Shown piece by piece: positions 8,261 to 15,745 of a DNA stretch of 64,000 nucleotides; within the stretch, counting starts at the first letter, position 1, and the number at the start of each line of letters is the position of its first letter. This DNA comes from Pseudoxanthomonas japonensis. Lineage in GTDB: Bacteria > Pseudomonadota > Gammaproteobacteria > Xanthomonadales > Xanthomonadaceae. The stretch spans positions 232,381 through 296,380 of the forward strand of contig NZ_PDWW01000002.1 of assembly GCF_010093445.1 (NCBI RefSeq), in the 5' to 3' direction. The notes beneath the pieces are model-generated. The model was not told the origin of the DNA. It saw only the letters and a list, made by a program, of their open reading frames with translations, and did no database searches. A program made the translations under genes and the position numbers.

Positions 8261-8389
8261 GGGTGAGCCCTAAGCCGCGGTTGGCAGAAGGAGTGGCCCG
8301 GCATGAACGGTGCTGTGGCATTGCGGGCTTCAGTAACCGGTCGTCCGAGAGAAATTGCACTCTGACCCCTGTTTTGCCTGTTTTTGGCA

Positions 8390-9247
8390 CTAGGTCTTGA
8401 TTGCTATTCCGCCCTCAGCAGCCTTCGCCACTAGGTAATTGATAAAGCCAGTGCAGGAAACCAACATGAATTTGGCATCTGTCAGTCCAAGCTTTGGTTC
8501 GTCGAGCATGGCATGCCTAATGCCGTCGGCGTCTGACGTGTAGCCATAGAGTGCGCTAAGGCTCTTCTTTAGAGCAGGATGAATCAAGCCGCCTGCTTCT
8601 AGTTTTTGCAACGCTTCACCCAGCGTGGCTTTCGGCTGGCCAGTCAACAGCTTGGCAATCGACTCCACCGCGGATATGGATTCCTTCACAGAATTTCTGT
8701 AGTCAGGCTTGTCTCTGTTGGCGAGAAGCGCCAGGGCAGATTTAAGGTGTGCGTGCGGTCCGACCATGGCTGAAGTGTTATTAAGAGCGTTCTCGATGCT
8801 TGCGATCTCCTCTTCCGAGGTGATTGGCGTGAACTGGCTATCCACAAGTCGGTATGCTGAGAGTTCTCTCTCGAGCACATTGTTAACAAACGTGCGGAAT
8901 GAGGTTCCGATCCTTTCATCAAACTGCTGAAGATCTTCCGTGATGAACTCCACGAAGTCGAAGACCTCAAACCATACGCATTTAAAAAAATACTGTCGCA
9001 CCTCAGCCATCGCGCTCCGATAGCTATCAGGCATTAAGTCGATTGGCTTCTTGAAGTAGAGGTGCCATAGGCGCCTGAGGATATCTCCATACTTAACGTC
9101 TTCGACTAAGCGCCACTCCTGGACGTCATTGCTCAGAAGGTGCAGATGGATTCCATCCCATAGGCCGTTCCTGATGGCATCTGTAATTCCCTCGCTCTGA
9201 AGGACTGATCGCACTTTGACAAGTCCTTGTCGTTCTGAGAACTTCAT
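8390..9247 (-). CDS. AbiJ-like protein with N-terminal AbiJ domain and C-terminal HEPN-like domain
   Basis: A 285-residue protein. Its N-terminus (MKFSERQGL, then LRNGLWD-like IRNGLWDGIH) matches what I know of the AbiJ N-terminal domain 4 found in abortive-infection proteins. The C-terminal half (about 165-285) has the pattern ISAVESIAK, a helical middle, then YTSDADGIRHAM and a final helical pair, as in HEPN-type AbiJ proteins. HEPN domains are often RNases that stop growth during phage infection; the IRHAM segment may contribute to the active site, but a canonical R-x4-H motif is not clearly met. The gene is visibly poorer in GC than its neighbours, with AT-rich codons, which suggests horizontal transfer. 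There is no adjacent antitoxin-like gene. An anti-phage role is an inference. Confidence 0.75.
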   Translation of the reverse strand: MKFSERQGLVKVRSVLQSEGITDAIRNGLWDGIHLHLLSNDVQEWRLVEDVKYGDILRRLWHLYFKKPIDLMPDSYRSAMAEVRQYFFKCVWFEVFDFVEFITEDLQQFDERIGTSFRTFVNNVLERELSAYRLVDSQFTPITSEEEIASIENALNNTSAMVGPHAHLKSALALLANRDKPDYRNSVKESISAVESIAKLLTGQPKATLGEALQKLEAGGLIHPALKKSLSALYGYTSDADGIRHAMLDEPKLGLTDAKFMLVSCTGFINYLVAKAAEGGIAIKT

Positions 9248-9439
9248 ACTTAGTCGACCATGGGGACTTGGCGCTCATAGTAAGCTTGGCAAGCGCCATC
9301 GCAAAGCTTGATGTCAGCGCCTGATTGGGGCTTACGCAGTGCCACCTGGCGTCATCCTGGCGCCAGTCGAGCTTTAGTCGTGTCGCGACGCGCTGCCAAC
9401 CGGCGCAGAATCAACTGAACTCTGACGGTACGGTGGGGT

Positions 9440-9970
9440 ATGACGGACGACGCGTGGATTGGGTTATTTGGTGGCATCCTGATAGCACTAGTCAGTGCAC
9501 TAGTTGCGATATTGCTTCAGCGCGCCCATGAGTATAGGAAGGAGAAAGCTACCGCAAGGCTTGCGGTCTACACGATGCTCCTAGAGTTAAACAACCTCTA
9601 CTTTTGGGTTGTGTCGTCAGAGATGCAACAGCGGCATCCGCCGGAAGAGATCTTGGTGAAGTGCAGGGAGGTTTCGTCGCAACTGTCGGAGAAACTTCGC
9701 ACATTCGACACGGTTGAACATCTCGAAGAAATTCTAACCGTTCTCTTTAGCTCGTCATTCAAGACGGCCAATGACAGGGCGAGGCGCTTGGATAGGCTGA
9801 TTGATGCCTATGGCGAGTTGGTCAACCCGAAATTCGCAAAAGCAATCTCCAAGGTTAGCCAAGACAATCTACTTGGTCAGATGCAGCGTGGAAGCCTTGA
9901 CACCAACGCGCCAGGAGCGTGGCGCTATGAACGCACGCGCTCATCTAGTGTCGAGGGTGATGACTCTTAG
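9440..9970 (+). CDS. hypothetical protein with one N-terminal membrane helix
   Basis: A 176-residue protein. A single hydrophobic segment (about 6-26, IGLFGGILIALVSALVAILL) anchors it in the inner membrane, followed by a cytoplasmic helical region (about 30-150) with several charged heptad-like stretches. No family is recognised. Its composition is closer to the divergent AbiJ-like gene than to the core genes, so both probably arrived together. The start has only a weak GGTGGGG upstream, so the exact N-terminus is uncertain. It could be an accessory of the AbiJ-like gene, but the shared 190-bp spacer is the only evidence. Confidence 0.7.
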   Translation: MTDDAWIGLFGGILIALVSALVAILLQRAHEYRKEKATARLAVYTMLLELNNLYFWVVSSEMQQRHPPEEILVKCREVSSQLSEKLRTFDTVEHLEEILTVLFSSSFKTANDRARRLDRLIDAYGELVNPKFAKAISKVSQDNLLGQMQRGSLDTNAPGAWRYERTRSSSVEGDDS

Positions 9971-9973
9971 CAC

Positions 9974-10059
9974 GTAGGATGGGTTGAGCGTAGCGATACC
10001 CATCGTCATGCCGGCACGCTGCGATTGATGGGTATCGCCTGCGGCTCAACCCATCCTAC
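9974..10059. repeat. long inverted repeat (REP-like)
   Basis: GTAGGATGGGTTGAGCG...GATACCCATC on the left is mirrored by GATGGGTATCGC...CTCAACCCATCCTAC on the right, with a short central loop. This is a typical imperfect palindrome of the repetitive extragenic class and sits just after the stop codon of the one-TM protein. Confidence 0.8.
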
Positions 10060-10091
10060 CAATGGCTGCGAAGGTGCCAGGCCCACAAACG

Positions 10092-10116
10092 AAAAAACCC
10101 CGGAAGTCCGGGGTTT
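10092..10116 (-). terminator. terminator of tRNA-Leu
   Basis: On the minus strand a 9-bp stem AAACCCCGG/CCGGGGTTT with a four-base loop is followed by further Ts. It lies five bases past the 3' end of the tRNA gene. Confidence 0.85.
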
Positions 10117-10121
10117 GATCG

Positions 10122-10207
10122 TGGTGCCGAAGGTGGGACTCGAACCCACACGCTTTTAAGGGCGGCGGATTTTGAGTCCGCTGCGTCTACCATTCCGCCA
10201 CTTCGGC
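10122..10207 (-). tRNA. tRNA-Leu (anticodon CAA)
   Basis: The 86-nt minus-strand product starts GCCGAAG and ends CTTCGGCACCA, giving a perfect acceptor stem and an encoded CCA. The anticodon arm is GCGGA-CTCAAAA-TCCGC, so the anticodon is CAA (codon UUG). A long variable arm (GCCCTTAAAAGCG region) fits the class II tRNA-Leu shape, and the T-arm GTGGG-TTCGAGT-CCCAC is intact. It stands alone with its own promoter and terminator. Confidence 0.95.
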
Positions 10208-10217
10208 GCGGACGCGG

Positions 10218-10223
10218 AGTATA
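10218..10223 (-). promoter_or_regulatory. -10 element of the tRNA-Leu promoter
   Basis: On the minus strand TATACT lies 10 bases before the tRNA 5' end and is followed by a GC-rich discriminator (CCGCG), as usual for stringently controlled stable-RNA promoters. The -35 region is poor (TGTCGG at 10242-10247). Confidence 0.5.
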
Positions 10224-10267
10224 GCCGAGGCCGGCCCCCGGCCGACAGGGGCGGGGTCCGCAGCGCC

Positions 10268-10855
10268 TCAGTTGACCTGGTCCGTCCCCAGCAACCGCTC
10301 GCCACGGCGCTGCCAGCCCTCGGCGCCGGCCGCTTCCTCCGGCGTGAAGATCCCGCAGCGGACCATCGTCCGCTGGTACACATGCAGGCTGACCGCGATG
10401 GCCTTGTCGCTCGGATTGCGGATGGTGTGGTACTCGTGCGGCGGAATCAGGCTGCCCGCCGAGCCCGTGCCGGCCTCGATCGTCCCCGCCGGGATGAAGC
10501 GGTAACGCACGTCGTCGTGCTCGGCCAGCTCGTACTGCGTGATTTCCAGCCGCCCGCGCCACACGCCTTCCACGCACCACATGCCCGAATGATCGTGGAT
10601 CTTCGTGCCCTGGCCCGGGCCCCACGTCATCGCGATGACGCTGTAGCCATGTTCCGGACTGGTATACAGCTCGCGGCGCGCGTAGTGGTCCGAGATCGGC
10701 TCCAGCACACAGGCCGGCAGGCTGACCTCCTCGTCGCAGATCAGTTCGCACAGCGACTTGCGCAGCGCATCGGTGACGGCACGGTCGTCGCCCAGGGCGA
10801 CGGCGGCATCCAGCGACGCGACCAGCTTGTCGGCGCCTGGGAAATCGAGGGTCAT
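10268..10855 (-). CDS. cysteine dioxygenase family protein
   Basis: A cupin-fold non-heme iron enzyme of 195 residues that oxidises cysteine (or a related thiol) to its sulfinate in the cytoplasm. The iron ligands appear as H87-D-H89 and a histidine in PPHEYHTI (140 or 143). The S-x-H-x-Y triad typical of cysteine dioxygenases is present as SLHVY (156-160). Cys94 lies five residues after His89, the spacing of the cysteine cross-linked to tyrosine in the mammalian enzyme. The ATG at 10855 is chosen because the longer frame runs into repeat DNA. The related 3-mercaptopropionate dioxygenases cannot be fully excluded. Confidence 0.85.
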   Translation of the reverse strand: MTLDFPGADKLVASLDAAVALGDDRAVTDALRKSLCELICDEEVSLPACVLEPISDHYARRELYTSPEHGYSVIAMTWGPGQGTKIHDHSGMWCVEGVWRGRLEITQYELAEHDDVRYRFIPAGTIEAGTGSAGSLIPPHEYHTIRNPSDKAIAVSLHVYQRTMVRCGIFTPEEAAGAEGWQRRGERLLGTDQVN

Positions 10856-10980
10856 GGGATGGCCCGCTTGAGAATGTGCGGCCATTTTAGCCGGCTGGGG
10901 CGGGGAGGGGGTTCTGCGGTGCGGGAAGGCGGCTGGCTGAGCCCCTCTCCCGCCGGCGACCGAAGGAGGTCCCCTGGGAG

Positions 10981-11282
10981 AGAGGGGTTGGGGTGAGGGT
11001 TGGCGGAGTGGCGTGGGTTCGGCGGCTCGCACACCCTCATCCGGCGCTGCGCGCCACCTTCTCCCGGAGGGAGAAGGGAAAGTAGCGTGCGCTGTGCGCA
11101 CGACGCGCGGTGGTGGGTTCATGGGTCGTGCGCATGGCGCACGCTACGTTGGCGTCGCGCTTGAAGCCCCTCTCCCGCCGGGAGAGGGGTTGGGGTGAGG
11201 GTCGGCGGAGTGGCCTGGGTTCGGCGGCCCGCACACCCTCATCCGGCGCTGCGCGCCACCTTCTCCCGGAGGGAGAAGGGAA
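10981..11282. repeat. 100-bp direct repeats in a 436-bp gene-free region
   Basis: The segments 10981-11080 and 11183-11282 are nearly identical over 100 bp (about four differences). Each contains CACCCTCATCCGGCGCTGCG and the hairpin CTTCTCCCGGAGGGAGAAG. They are preceded by further GCCCCTCTCCC...GGGAGAGGGG palindromes (10940, 11166). The block fills the gap between the cysteine dioxygenase and the acyltransferase genes and holds no gene. Confidence 0.85.
11082..11147. repeat. GTAGCGTGCG inverted repeat
   Basis: The left arm (11082-11104) reads GTAGCGTGCGCTGTGCGCAC and continues GAC; the right arm (11125-11147) is its near-perfect complement ending in CGCACGCTAC. The same family occurs at 54323-54393. 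It sits between the two 100-bp direct repeats. Confidence 0.8.
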
Positions 11283-11291
11283 CAACGGGGC

Positions 11292-12404
11292 TCATATCCC
11301 CGCCAGGAAATCCCGTACCGCCGGGCCGAACCGCCCGAAATCCACCAGGAAGGCGTCGTGCCCCTGCGGCGACTCCAGCGGCAGGAACTCCGCCTGCGCC
11401 CCGCCGGCCGCCAGCCCTTCCGCGATCTGCTGCTGCTGTTGCAGCGGGAACAGGATGTCGGTGGTGGCGCCGATGGCCAGCGCCCGCTGCACGCGGATCT
11501 TCGCCAGACCCTTCTCCACGTCGCCGTCCGCGTACTCGGCCAGATCGAACCAGTCCATCGACCGGCTGAGATACAGATAGCAGTTGGGATCGAAGCGGCG
11601 CACGAAGCGGCGTGCGTGGCCTTCCAGATAGCTCTCCACCTGGAACTCCAGCCCGAACGGCTCCTCGTCGGGTCGGTCCGACTCCAGCCGTACGCGACCG
11701 AAACGGCCATCCCACTCCAGCGCCGAGCGGTAGGTGATCACGCCCAGCTTGCGCGCCATGCGCATGCCGGATTCGGGATACGTCTCCTCGTCGTAACCGC
11801 CGTGATTCCACTGCGGATCCAGCCGGATCGCCTCGCGCTGCAGCGAGCGGATGGCGATGGAGAACGGCAGCGCCTGCGCACTGCCCGAGATGTTGATGTG
11901 CGTGCGCGCCGCGCCCGGGTGCAGCAGCAGGTAGGCCAGCGCCGTCATCCCGCCCATCGAGTTGCCGATGATGCAGGCCAACTGCTCGATGCCCAGCCCG
12001 CGCACCACGTCGAACGCCGCATTGGCGCCGTCTTCCACCGACAGCTCGGGGAAGTCGAGGCGGTACAGCGCGCCGGTGTCCGGATTGACCGACGCCGGCC
12101 CGGTCGAGCCCTTGCAGCTGCCCAGCGAGTTCACGCAGACCACGAACCAGCGGTCGGTGTCGATCGGCTTGCCCGGCCCGAGCATCGCCTCCCACCAGCC
12201 CTCGGCGTCGTTGCCCGGATTGCGTGCCGCATGCGCATCCGGCGACAGCCCGGTGACGATCAGCACCGCATTGTCGCGGCGTTCGTTCAACGTGCCCCAG
12301 GTCTCGTACGCCATCCGTGCCCCGTGCAGCGCCCCGCCGCGCTTCATGCGGAACGGCGAGGGCAGGAGATGGAAGCGGGTGCCGGGGGGGATGAATTCGG
12401 TCAT
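11292..12404 (-). CDS. metX: MetX-family O-acyltransferase (homoserine or serine acyltransferase)
   Basis: An alpha/beta-hydrolase-fold acyltransferase of 370 residues. The nucleophile elbow is GNSMGG (Ser149), and the other catalytic residues fit Asp316 (GATTDILFP) and His349 (SPQGHDAF). The family transfers an acetyl or succinyl group from CoA to homoserine, activating it for methionine synthesis. From published work on this family, several xanthomonad members are serine O-succinyltransferases that feed cysteine synthesis; sequence reading alone does not settle the substrate here. No sulfhydrylase or cystathionine gamma-synthase gene follows in the window. Confidence 0.85.
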   Translation of the reverse strand: MTEFIPPGTRFHLLPSPFRMKRGGALHGARMAYETWGTLNERRDNAVLIVTGLSPDAHAARNPGNDAEGWWEAMLGPGKPIDTDRWFVVCVNSLGSCKGSTGPASVNPDTGALYRLDFPELSVEDGANAAFDVVRGLGIEQLACIIGNSMGGMTALAYLLLHPGAARTHINISGSAQALPFSIAIRSLQREAIRLDPQWNHGGYDEETYPESGMRMARKLGVITYRSALEWDGRFGRVRLESDRPDEEPFGLEFQVESYLEGHARRFVRRFDPNCYLYLSRSMDWFDLAEYADGDVEKGLAKIRVQRALAIGATTDILFPLQQQQQIAEGLAAGGAQAEFLPLESPQGHDAFLVDFGRFGPAVRDFLAGI

Positions 12405-12431
12405 CCGCCAAGTGTAGCGACCCGGACGGTG

Positions 12432-13364
12432 CTATTCGCCCCGCCAGCGCAACCCGGCACGCACCGGCAGGTGGTCCGAGCCGATATCGGGTCCGCGCTC
12501 CGCACCCGTGCGCGCGAAGCCCGGCGAGACCAGCACATGGTCGATGCCGATGCCGAAGAGGCCACGCGCCTCGCTCGGGTAGGTGGGCGCCCAGCCGCTG
12601 GCGCGGCGCAACGGACGCATGTCGTGGCCGAGCAGCGCGCTGGACCAAGGCGTGGCGTTGAGATCGCCGGCGACGATGACCGGGTGTGCCGTGGCCGCGG
12701 TCGCGAGCTCGCGCAACAGGCGATCACGTGCGTGGTACTTGCGCGTGGCCATCGGTGGCTTGGGATGCGCCGCCACCAGACGGACGGTGCGGCCGTCGAT
12801 GTCGAGGTCGGCTTCCAGCCGCAAGGCGCCCAGGCCGTCAGCCAGCACGCGCACGTTGTGCAGCGGTCGGTCGGACAGCACGCCCAGCCCGGGCGGCGAG
12901 ACGAGCGGATGCAGCGCCTGGTGGGCGAAGCCGCCGTACTTCCTCGTGGCCAGCGCAGCGGCGTAGTCCGGCGACAGCTCGGTCAGCACCACGAGGTTGG
13001 CGGGCTTCCGCTGCAGCCAGTCGAGCAGCGCGGCGGGATCGCGCTGGCGGATGTTGACGTTGGCGACGGCGACCACGAGATCCGGTTTTTCGTCCGTGTG
13101 CGGCGCCACCGGGCTGGCGGTGATCCAGGGCAGGGCCAGCAGCGGCAGGCCCAGCAGCCAGCGCCTGTCGTGCAGCGTGCCAAGCAGGCAGGCGACCAGC
13201 CAGGCCACGACGTAGAGCGGCTGCCAGTGCGCGAACAGGTCCAGTGCCCAGCCGATCGATCCCTGGCCCGGCCACCAGGCGCGTTGCAGCGGCAGCAGCA
13301 GGCCAAGCAGGGCAGGGACGGCGATCCACGGTATGAGCCGGGACATGATGCGGGCGCGGCTCAT
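12432..13364 (-). CDS. membrane-anchored endonuclease/exonuclease/phosphatase (EEP) family protein
   Basis: A 310-residue protein. The first 90 residues hold about three hydrophobic helices, followed by an EEP (DNase I-like) domain. Landmarks are VANVNIRQ (Asn as metal/phosphate contact), LTELS with the metal-binding glutamate, VAAHPKPP, AGDLNATPW (catalytic Asp and Asn) and the final GIDHVLVS with the catalytic histidine. All catalytic residues are present. The substrate could be a phospholipid head group or nucleic acid; members with this N-terminal membrane region are mostly uncharacterised. A second possible start is the ATG at 13346, six codons in. Confidence 0.8.
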   Translation of the reverse strand: MSRARIMSRLIPWIAVPALLGLLLPLQRAWWPGQGSIGWALDLFAHWQPLYVVAWLVACLLGTLHDRRWLLGLPLLALPWITASPVAPHTDEKPDLVVAVANVNIRQRDPAALLDWLQRKPANLVVLTELSPDYAAALATRKYGGFAHQALHPLVSPPGLGVLSDRPLHNVRVLADGLGALRLEADLDIDGRTVRLVAAHPKPPMATRKYHARDRLLRELATAATAHPVIVAGDLNATPWSSALLGHDMRPLRRASGWAPTYPSEARGLFGIGIDHVLVSPGFARTGAERGPDIGSDHLPVRAGLRWRGE

Positions 13365-13478
13365 GCGGTGGGCGAGAAGTGGATCGTCGCCGGAGTGTAG
13401 GCAAGGCGGCGGAGCGGTGCCATGTCAGCGCCCATCAGGAGACGCTGCCGCGATGGGCTGTATCCAAGTGCGCGATCC

Positions 13479-13669
13479 GAGCCCTCTCCTCCGCTTGCGG
13501 GGGAGAGGGTTGGGAGAGGGGGGGCGCGCTTGAGTTGTCCGTGCTTGTCTCAGTGGCGATGCGGCCGCTGCATACGAATGAGATGTCGAGAGGGGACAGG
13601 TCGTCGCTCGCCCCCTCACCCACCCCCGCGTTGCGGGGGCACCCTCTCCCCCTGCGCGGGGGAGAGGGG
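13479..13669. repeat. GC-rich palindromic repeats between EEP gene and ccmI
   Basis: The 310-bp gap 13365-13674 has no gene. It contains GAGCCCTCTCC...GGGGGAGAGGG (13479-13523) and two nested hairpins at 13610-13669 (CACCCCCGCGTTGCGGGGG and CTCTCCCCCTGCGCGGGGGA). The last one ends six bases past the ccmI stop codon and may act as an mRNA-stabilising or terminating structure for the ccm operon. Confidence 0.75.
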
Positions 13670-13674
13670 TCGTG

Positions 13675-14691
13675 TTACGGCACCACGCGATCGATCGTCA
13701 GCGTGTAGGTGTTGCCGGCCTTGACGTCGGCGGTGACGGCGGTGGCTTCCAGGTCGCCGGACTGCGCGGCGGGGCCGTTGCCCTTGGCGATGCGAGCGAC
13801 CAGTTGCACCTGCGGCAGCTGCGACAGCTTCAGCGTGGGCATGGGGCTGTCGCCATCGCCGAGCGGGACGGTCACCGGGAAGGCGGACACCGGCAGGCGC
13901 TTGGCGGCGACCGGCATCGGCGGGCCGCCCACCTGGCGGGCGAACACGAACAGCGTATCGCCCGGTGCCAACTTGTCCTTCAGCGCCGGCGCCAGGTCCA
14001 CGGTCACCGTGAGCAACGCGGGCGCGGCGTCGGCGGCTGGTGCAGGCGCTGTATCCGCCAGCGGCGGCAGGCCGGCCTCGGCGCGGGCTTCGTTGATCTG
14101 CGTGCGCAGGGTGGCGGCGGTGTTGGGATCGACCTTGGCCAGCAGCGGCTCCCAGGTCTTGGCGGCTTCCGCGTGCTTGCCCTCCTGGCGCTGCGCCAGG
14201 CCGACGAACCACAGCGCACGCTGGTGGTCGGGATTGATGGCGATGGCCTTGTCGAGCAGCGCGACCGCCTGCGCATCGAGCTTGCGGTCGGCGTTGTTGA
14301 ACAGCCGTGCCTGCGCGGCTTCGACCAGCAGGTCGGCGTCGGTGGGGAGCAGCTGCACCGCGCGCTCGAACGCTTTCTGCGCATCGCCGTAGCGCTGCAG
14401 CGCGGCGTACGACTTGCCGAGCAGGCGCCAGCCTTCGGGTTCGTTCGGCTGCTTCTTCAGTTCGGCTTCCAGCTGCGCGACGGCGTCGTCCAGCGTGGCC
14501 GGCATCGGCGTGGCCGCCTGCGGCTCCAGCGCGGCCGGCGTGCCGACCGCGCGGTACAGCGCGAACGTGGCGATGCCCAGCGTCGCCACGCCGGCCAGCA
14601 CCAGGCCGCGCGCATCGCGCCACAGGGGCCACAACACCGCCAGCAGCACGGCCAGGGACAGCACGATGGCGAGGATCACGAAAGCGGTCAT
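13675..14691 (-). CDS. ccmI: cytochrome c maturation protein CcmI
   Basis: The last gene of the ccm operon, 338 residues. CcmI holds apocytochrome c in the periplasm and presents it to the heme ligation complex CcmFH. The N-terminal part has a signal-anchor helix (MTAFVILAIVLSLAVLLAVL) and a second helix near 30-50. A TPR domain follows (about 75-200), with repeats such as PNEPEGWRLLGKSYAALQRY and DHQRALWFVGLAQ. The C-terminal part (about 220-338) is the beta-rich CcmI extension. The ATG overlaps the ccmH stop as TGATG, so translation is coupled. The longer frame upstream runs through ccmH and is not a start. Confidence 0.9.
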   Translation of the reverse strand: MTAFVILAIVLSLAVLLAVLWPLWRDARGLVLAGVATLGIATFALYRAVGTPAALEPQAATPMPATLDDAVAQLEAELKKQPNEPEGWRLLGKSYAALQRYGDAQKAFERAVQLLPTDADLLVEAAQARLFNNADRKLDAQAVALLDKAIAINPDHQRALWFVGLAQRQEGKHAEAAKTWEPLLAKVDPNTAATLRTQINEARAEAGLPPLADTAPAPAADAAPALLTVTVDLAPALKDKLAPGDTLFVFARQVGGPPMPVAAKRLPVSAFPVTVPLGDGDSPMPTLKLSQLPQVQLVARIAKGNGPAAQSGDLEATAVTADVKAGNTYTLTIDRVVP

Positions 14692-15152
14692 CACCACTCC
14701 TGGTCGGTGTCGTCGGTGGCGGGCGCGGGTCGCTTCGAGCGCTTCGCCACGATCAGGCCGACCCACACGCCGCCGGCCAGCAGCAGGAACAGCGGGCCGA
14801 ACCACAGGATGTAGGTGCCCGGCGCGACCTCGGGCTTGTACAGCACGAACTCGCCATAGCGGTCGACGAGGAACTGCTTCACCTGCGCGTCGTTCCTGCC
14901 CTGGCGCATCAGGTCCAGCACCTCGCGGCGCAGGTCATGCGCGATCTGCGCATTGGAATCGGCCAGCGACTGGTTCTGGCACATCACGCAGCGCAGCTCG
15001 GCGGTGAGCCTGTGGAAGCGCGTTTCCTCGGCCGCATCGTGGAACTGCAGCGGGGTGGGATCGCTGGCCTGGGCGAAGGCAGTGACACTGCAGACGGCCA
15101 GGCACAGGGCGAGCACCCACCTACGCACGGAGGTGACGGACATCCTGCTCAT
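14691..15152 (-). CDS. ccmH: cytochrome c maturation protein CcmH
   Basis: A 153-residue periplasmic thiol oxidoreductase that reduces the CxxCH cysteines of apocytochrome c. It has a signal peptide (about 1-28), the family's active-site motif LRCVMCQNQS (Cys55 and Cys58), the three-helix bundle (DSNAQIAHDLR, then VDRYGEFV), and a C-terminal membrane helix (about 113-135). It is the short form of CcmH, with CcmI as a separate gene. The ATG at 15152 overlaps the ccmG stop (ATGA). A second ATG three codons in is also possible. Confidence 0.92.
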   Translation of the reverse strand: MSRMSVTSVRRWVLALCLAVCSVTAFAQASDPTPLQFHDAAEETRFHRLTAELRCVMCQNQSLADSNAQIAHDLRREVLDLMRQGRNDAQVKQFLVDRYGEFVLYKPEVAPGTYILWFGPLFLLLAGGVWVGLIVAKRSKRPAPATDDTDQEW

Positions 15153-15745
15153 CGACCGGCTTCGATCTTTTCCAGCGCCGGGATCAGCTGGTGGTCGATG
15201 ATGGCCTGGTCGATCGCGCCGACGTGCTTCCAGCGGATGATGCCGTTGCCGTCGACCAGGAAGGTTTCCGGCGCACCGTAGATGCCCCAGTCGATCGCGG
15301 TGCGGCCTTCCAGGTCGGCGACCACCATCATGTAGGGATTGCCGAACTGCTCCAGCCAGCGCAGCGCGTCCTCGCGTTCGTCCTTGAGGTTGTAGCCGAT
15401 GAAGCGCACGCGCTTGGTCAGCGCGAACTTGGTGAGGATCGGATGCTCGACGCGGCATTCCGGGCACCAGCTGCCCCACACATTCATCACGTAGGGCTGG
15501 CCGGCGAGGTCGGCGTTGGTGACGCGCTTGGCCGGATCGTGCAGCAGCGGCAGGTCGAACGCGGGTGCGGGCTTGCCGATCAGCGGCGACGGAAGCGCGT
15601 CGCGACCGGCACGGTCGGACTGCGACACGCCGTAGTACAGCAGGCCCATCAGGCCGACGAAGAACAGGCCGATGATGACCAGCGCGAACGTCAGCGCGCC
15701 ACGCGAGCGTGGCGGCGACGGCGGGAGTTCGGAAGCGTTGTTCAT
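15149..15745 (-). CDS. ccmG: thiol:disulfide interchange protein CcmG/DsbE
   Basis: A 198-residue membrane-anchored thioredoxin-like protein that passes electrons to CcmH and apocytochrome c. An N-terminal helix (about 17-39) anchors it in the periplasm. The redox motif is WCPEC (Cys94, Cys97) within MNVWGSWCPECRVEHP. The acidic GVYGAPETF region of this family appears as GIYGAPETFLVDG with the cis-proline nearby. The gene overlaps ccmF by ATGA (15742-15745) and ccmH by ATGA. Confidence 0.93.
   Translation of the reverse strand: MNNASELPPSPPRSRGALTFALVIIGLFFVGLMGLLYYGVSQSDRAGRDALPSPLIGKPAPAFDLPLLHDPAKRVTNADLAGQPYVMNVWGSWCPECRVEHPILTKFALTKRVRFIGYNLKDEREDALRWLEQFGNPYMMVVADLEGRTAIDWGIYGAPETFLVDGNGIIRWKHVGAIDQAIIDHQLIPALEKIEAGR

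Noticed and set aside
8352..9426. ACTCTGAC at 8359 and 9419 as a target-site duplication around the AbiJ-like gene
   Set aside because: Eight bases in direct orientation can occur by chance, no transposase or terminal inverted repeat accompanies them, and the second copy does not extend beyond eight bases.
9974..10059. The GATACCC/GGGTATC arms as an outlying unit of the 22-bp array
   Set aside because: It is a single long palindrome with GTAGGATGGG arms of the common extragenic type; the shared GATACC core is short enough to be chance.
10856..12460. A SAM riboswitch or similar element near the MetX-family gene
   Set aside because: The minus-strand leader of the gene (12405-12431) is only 27 bp before the next gene, and the DNA on the other side is repeat sequence; no riboswitch-like structure fits.
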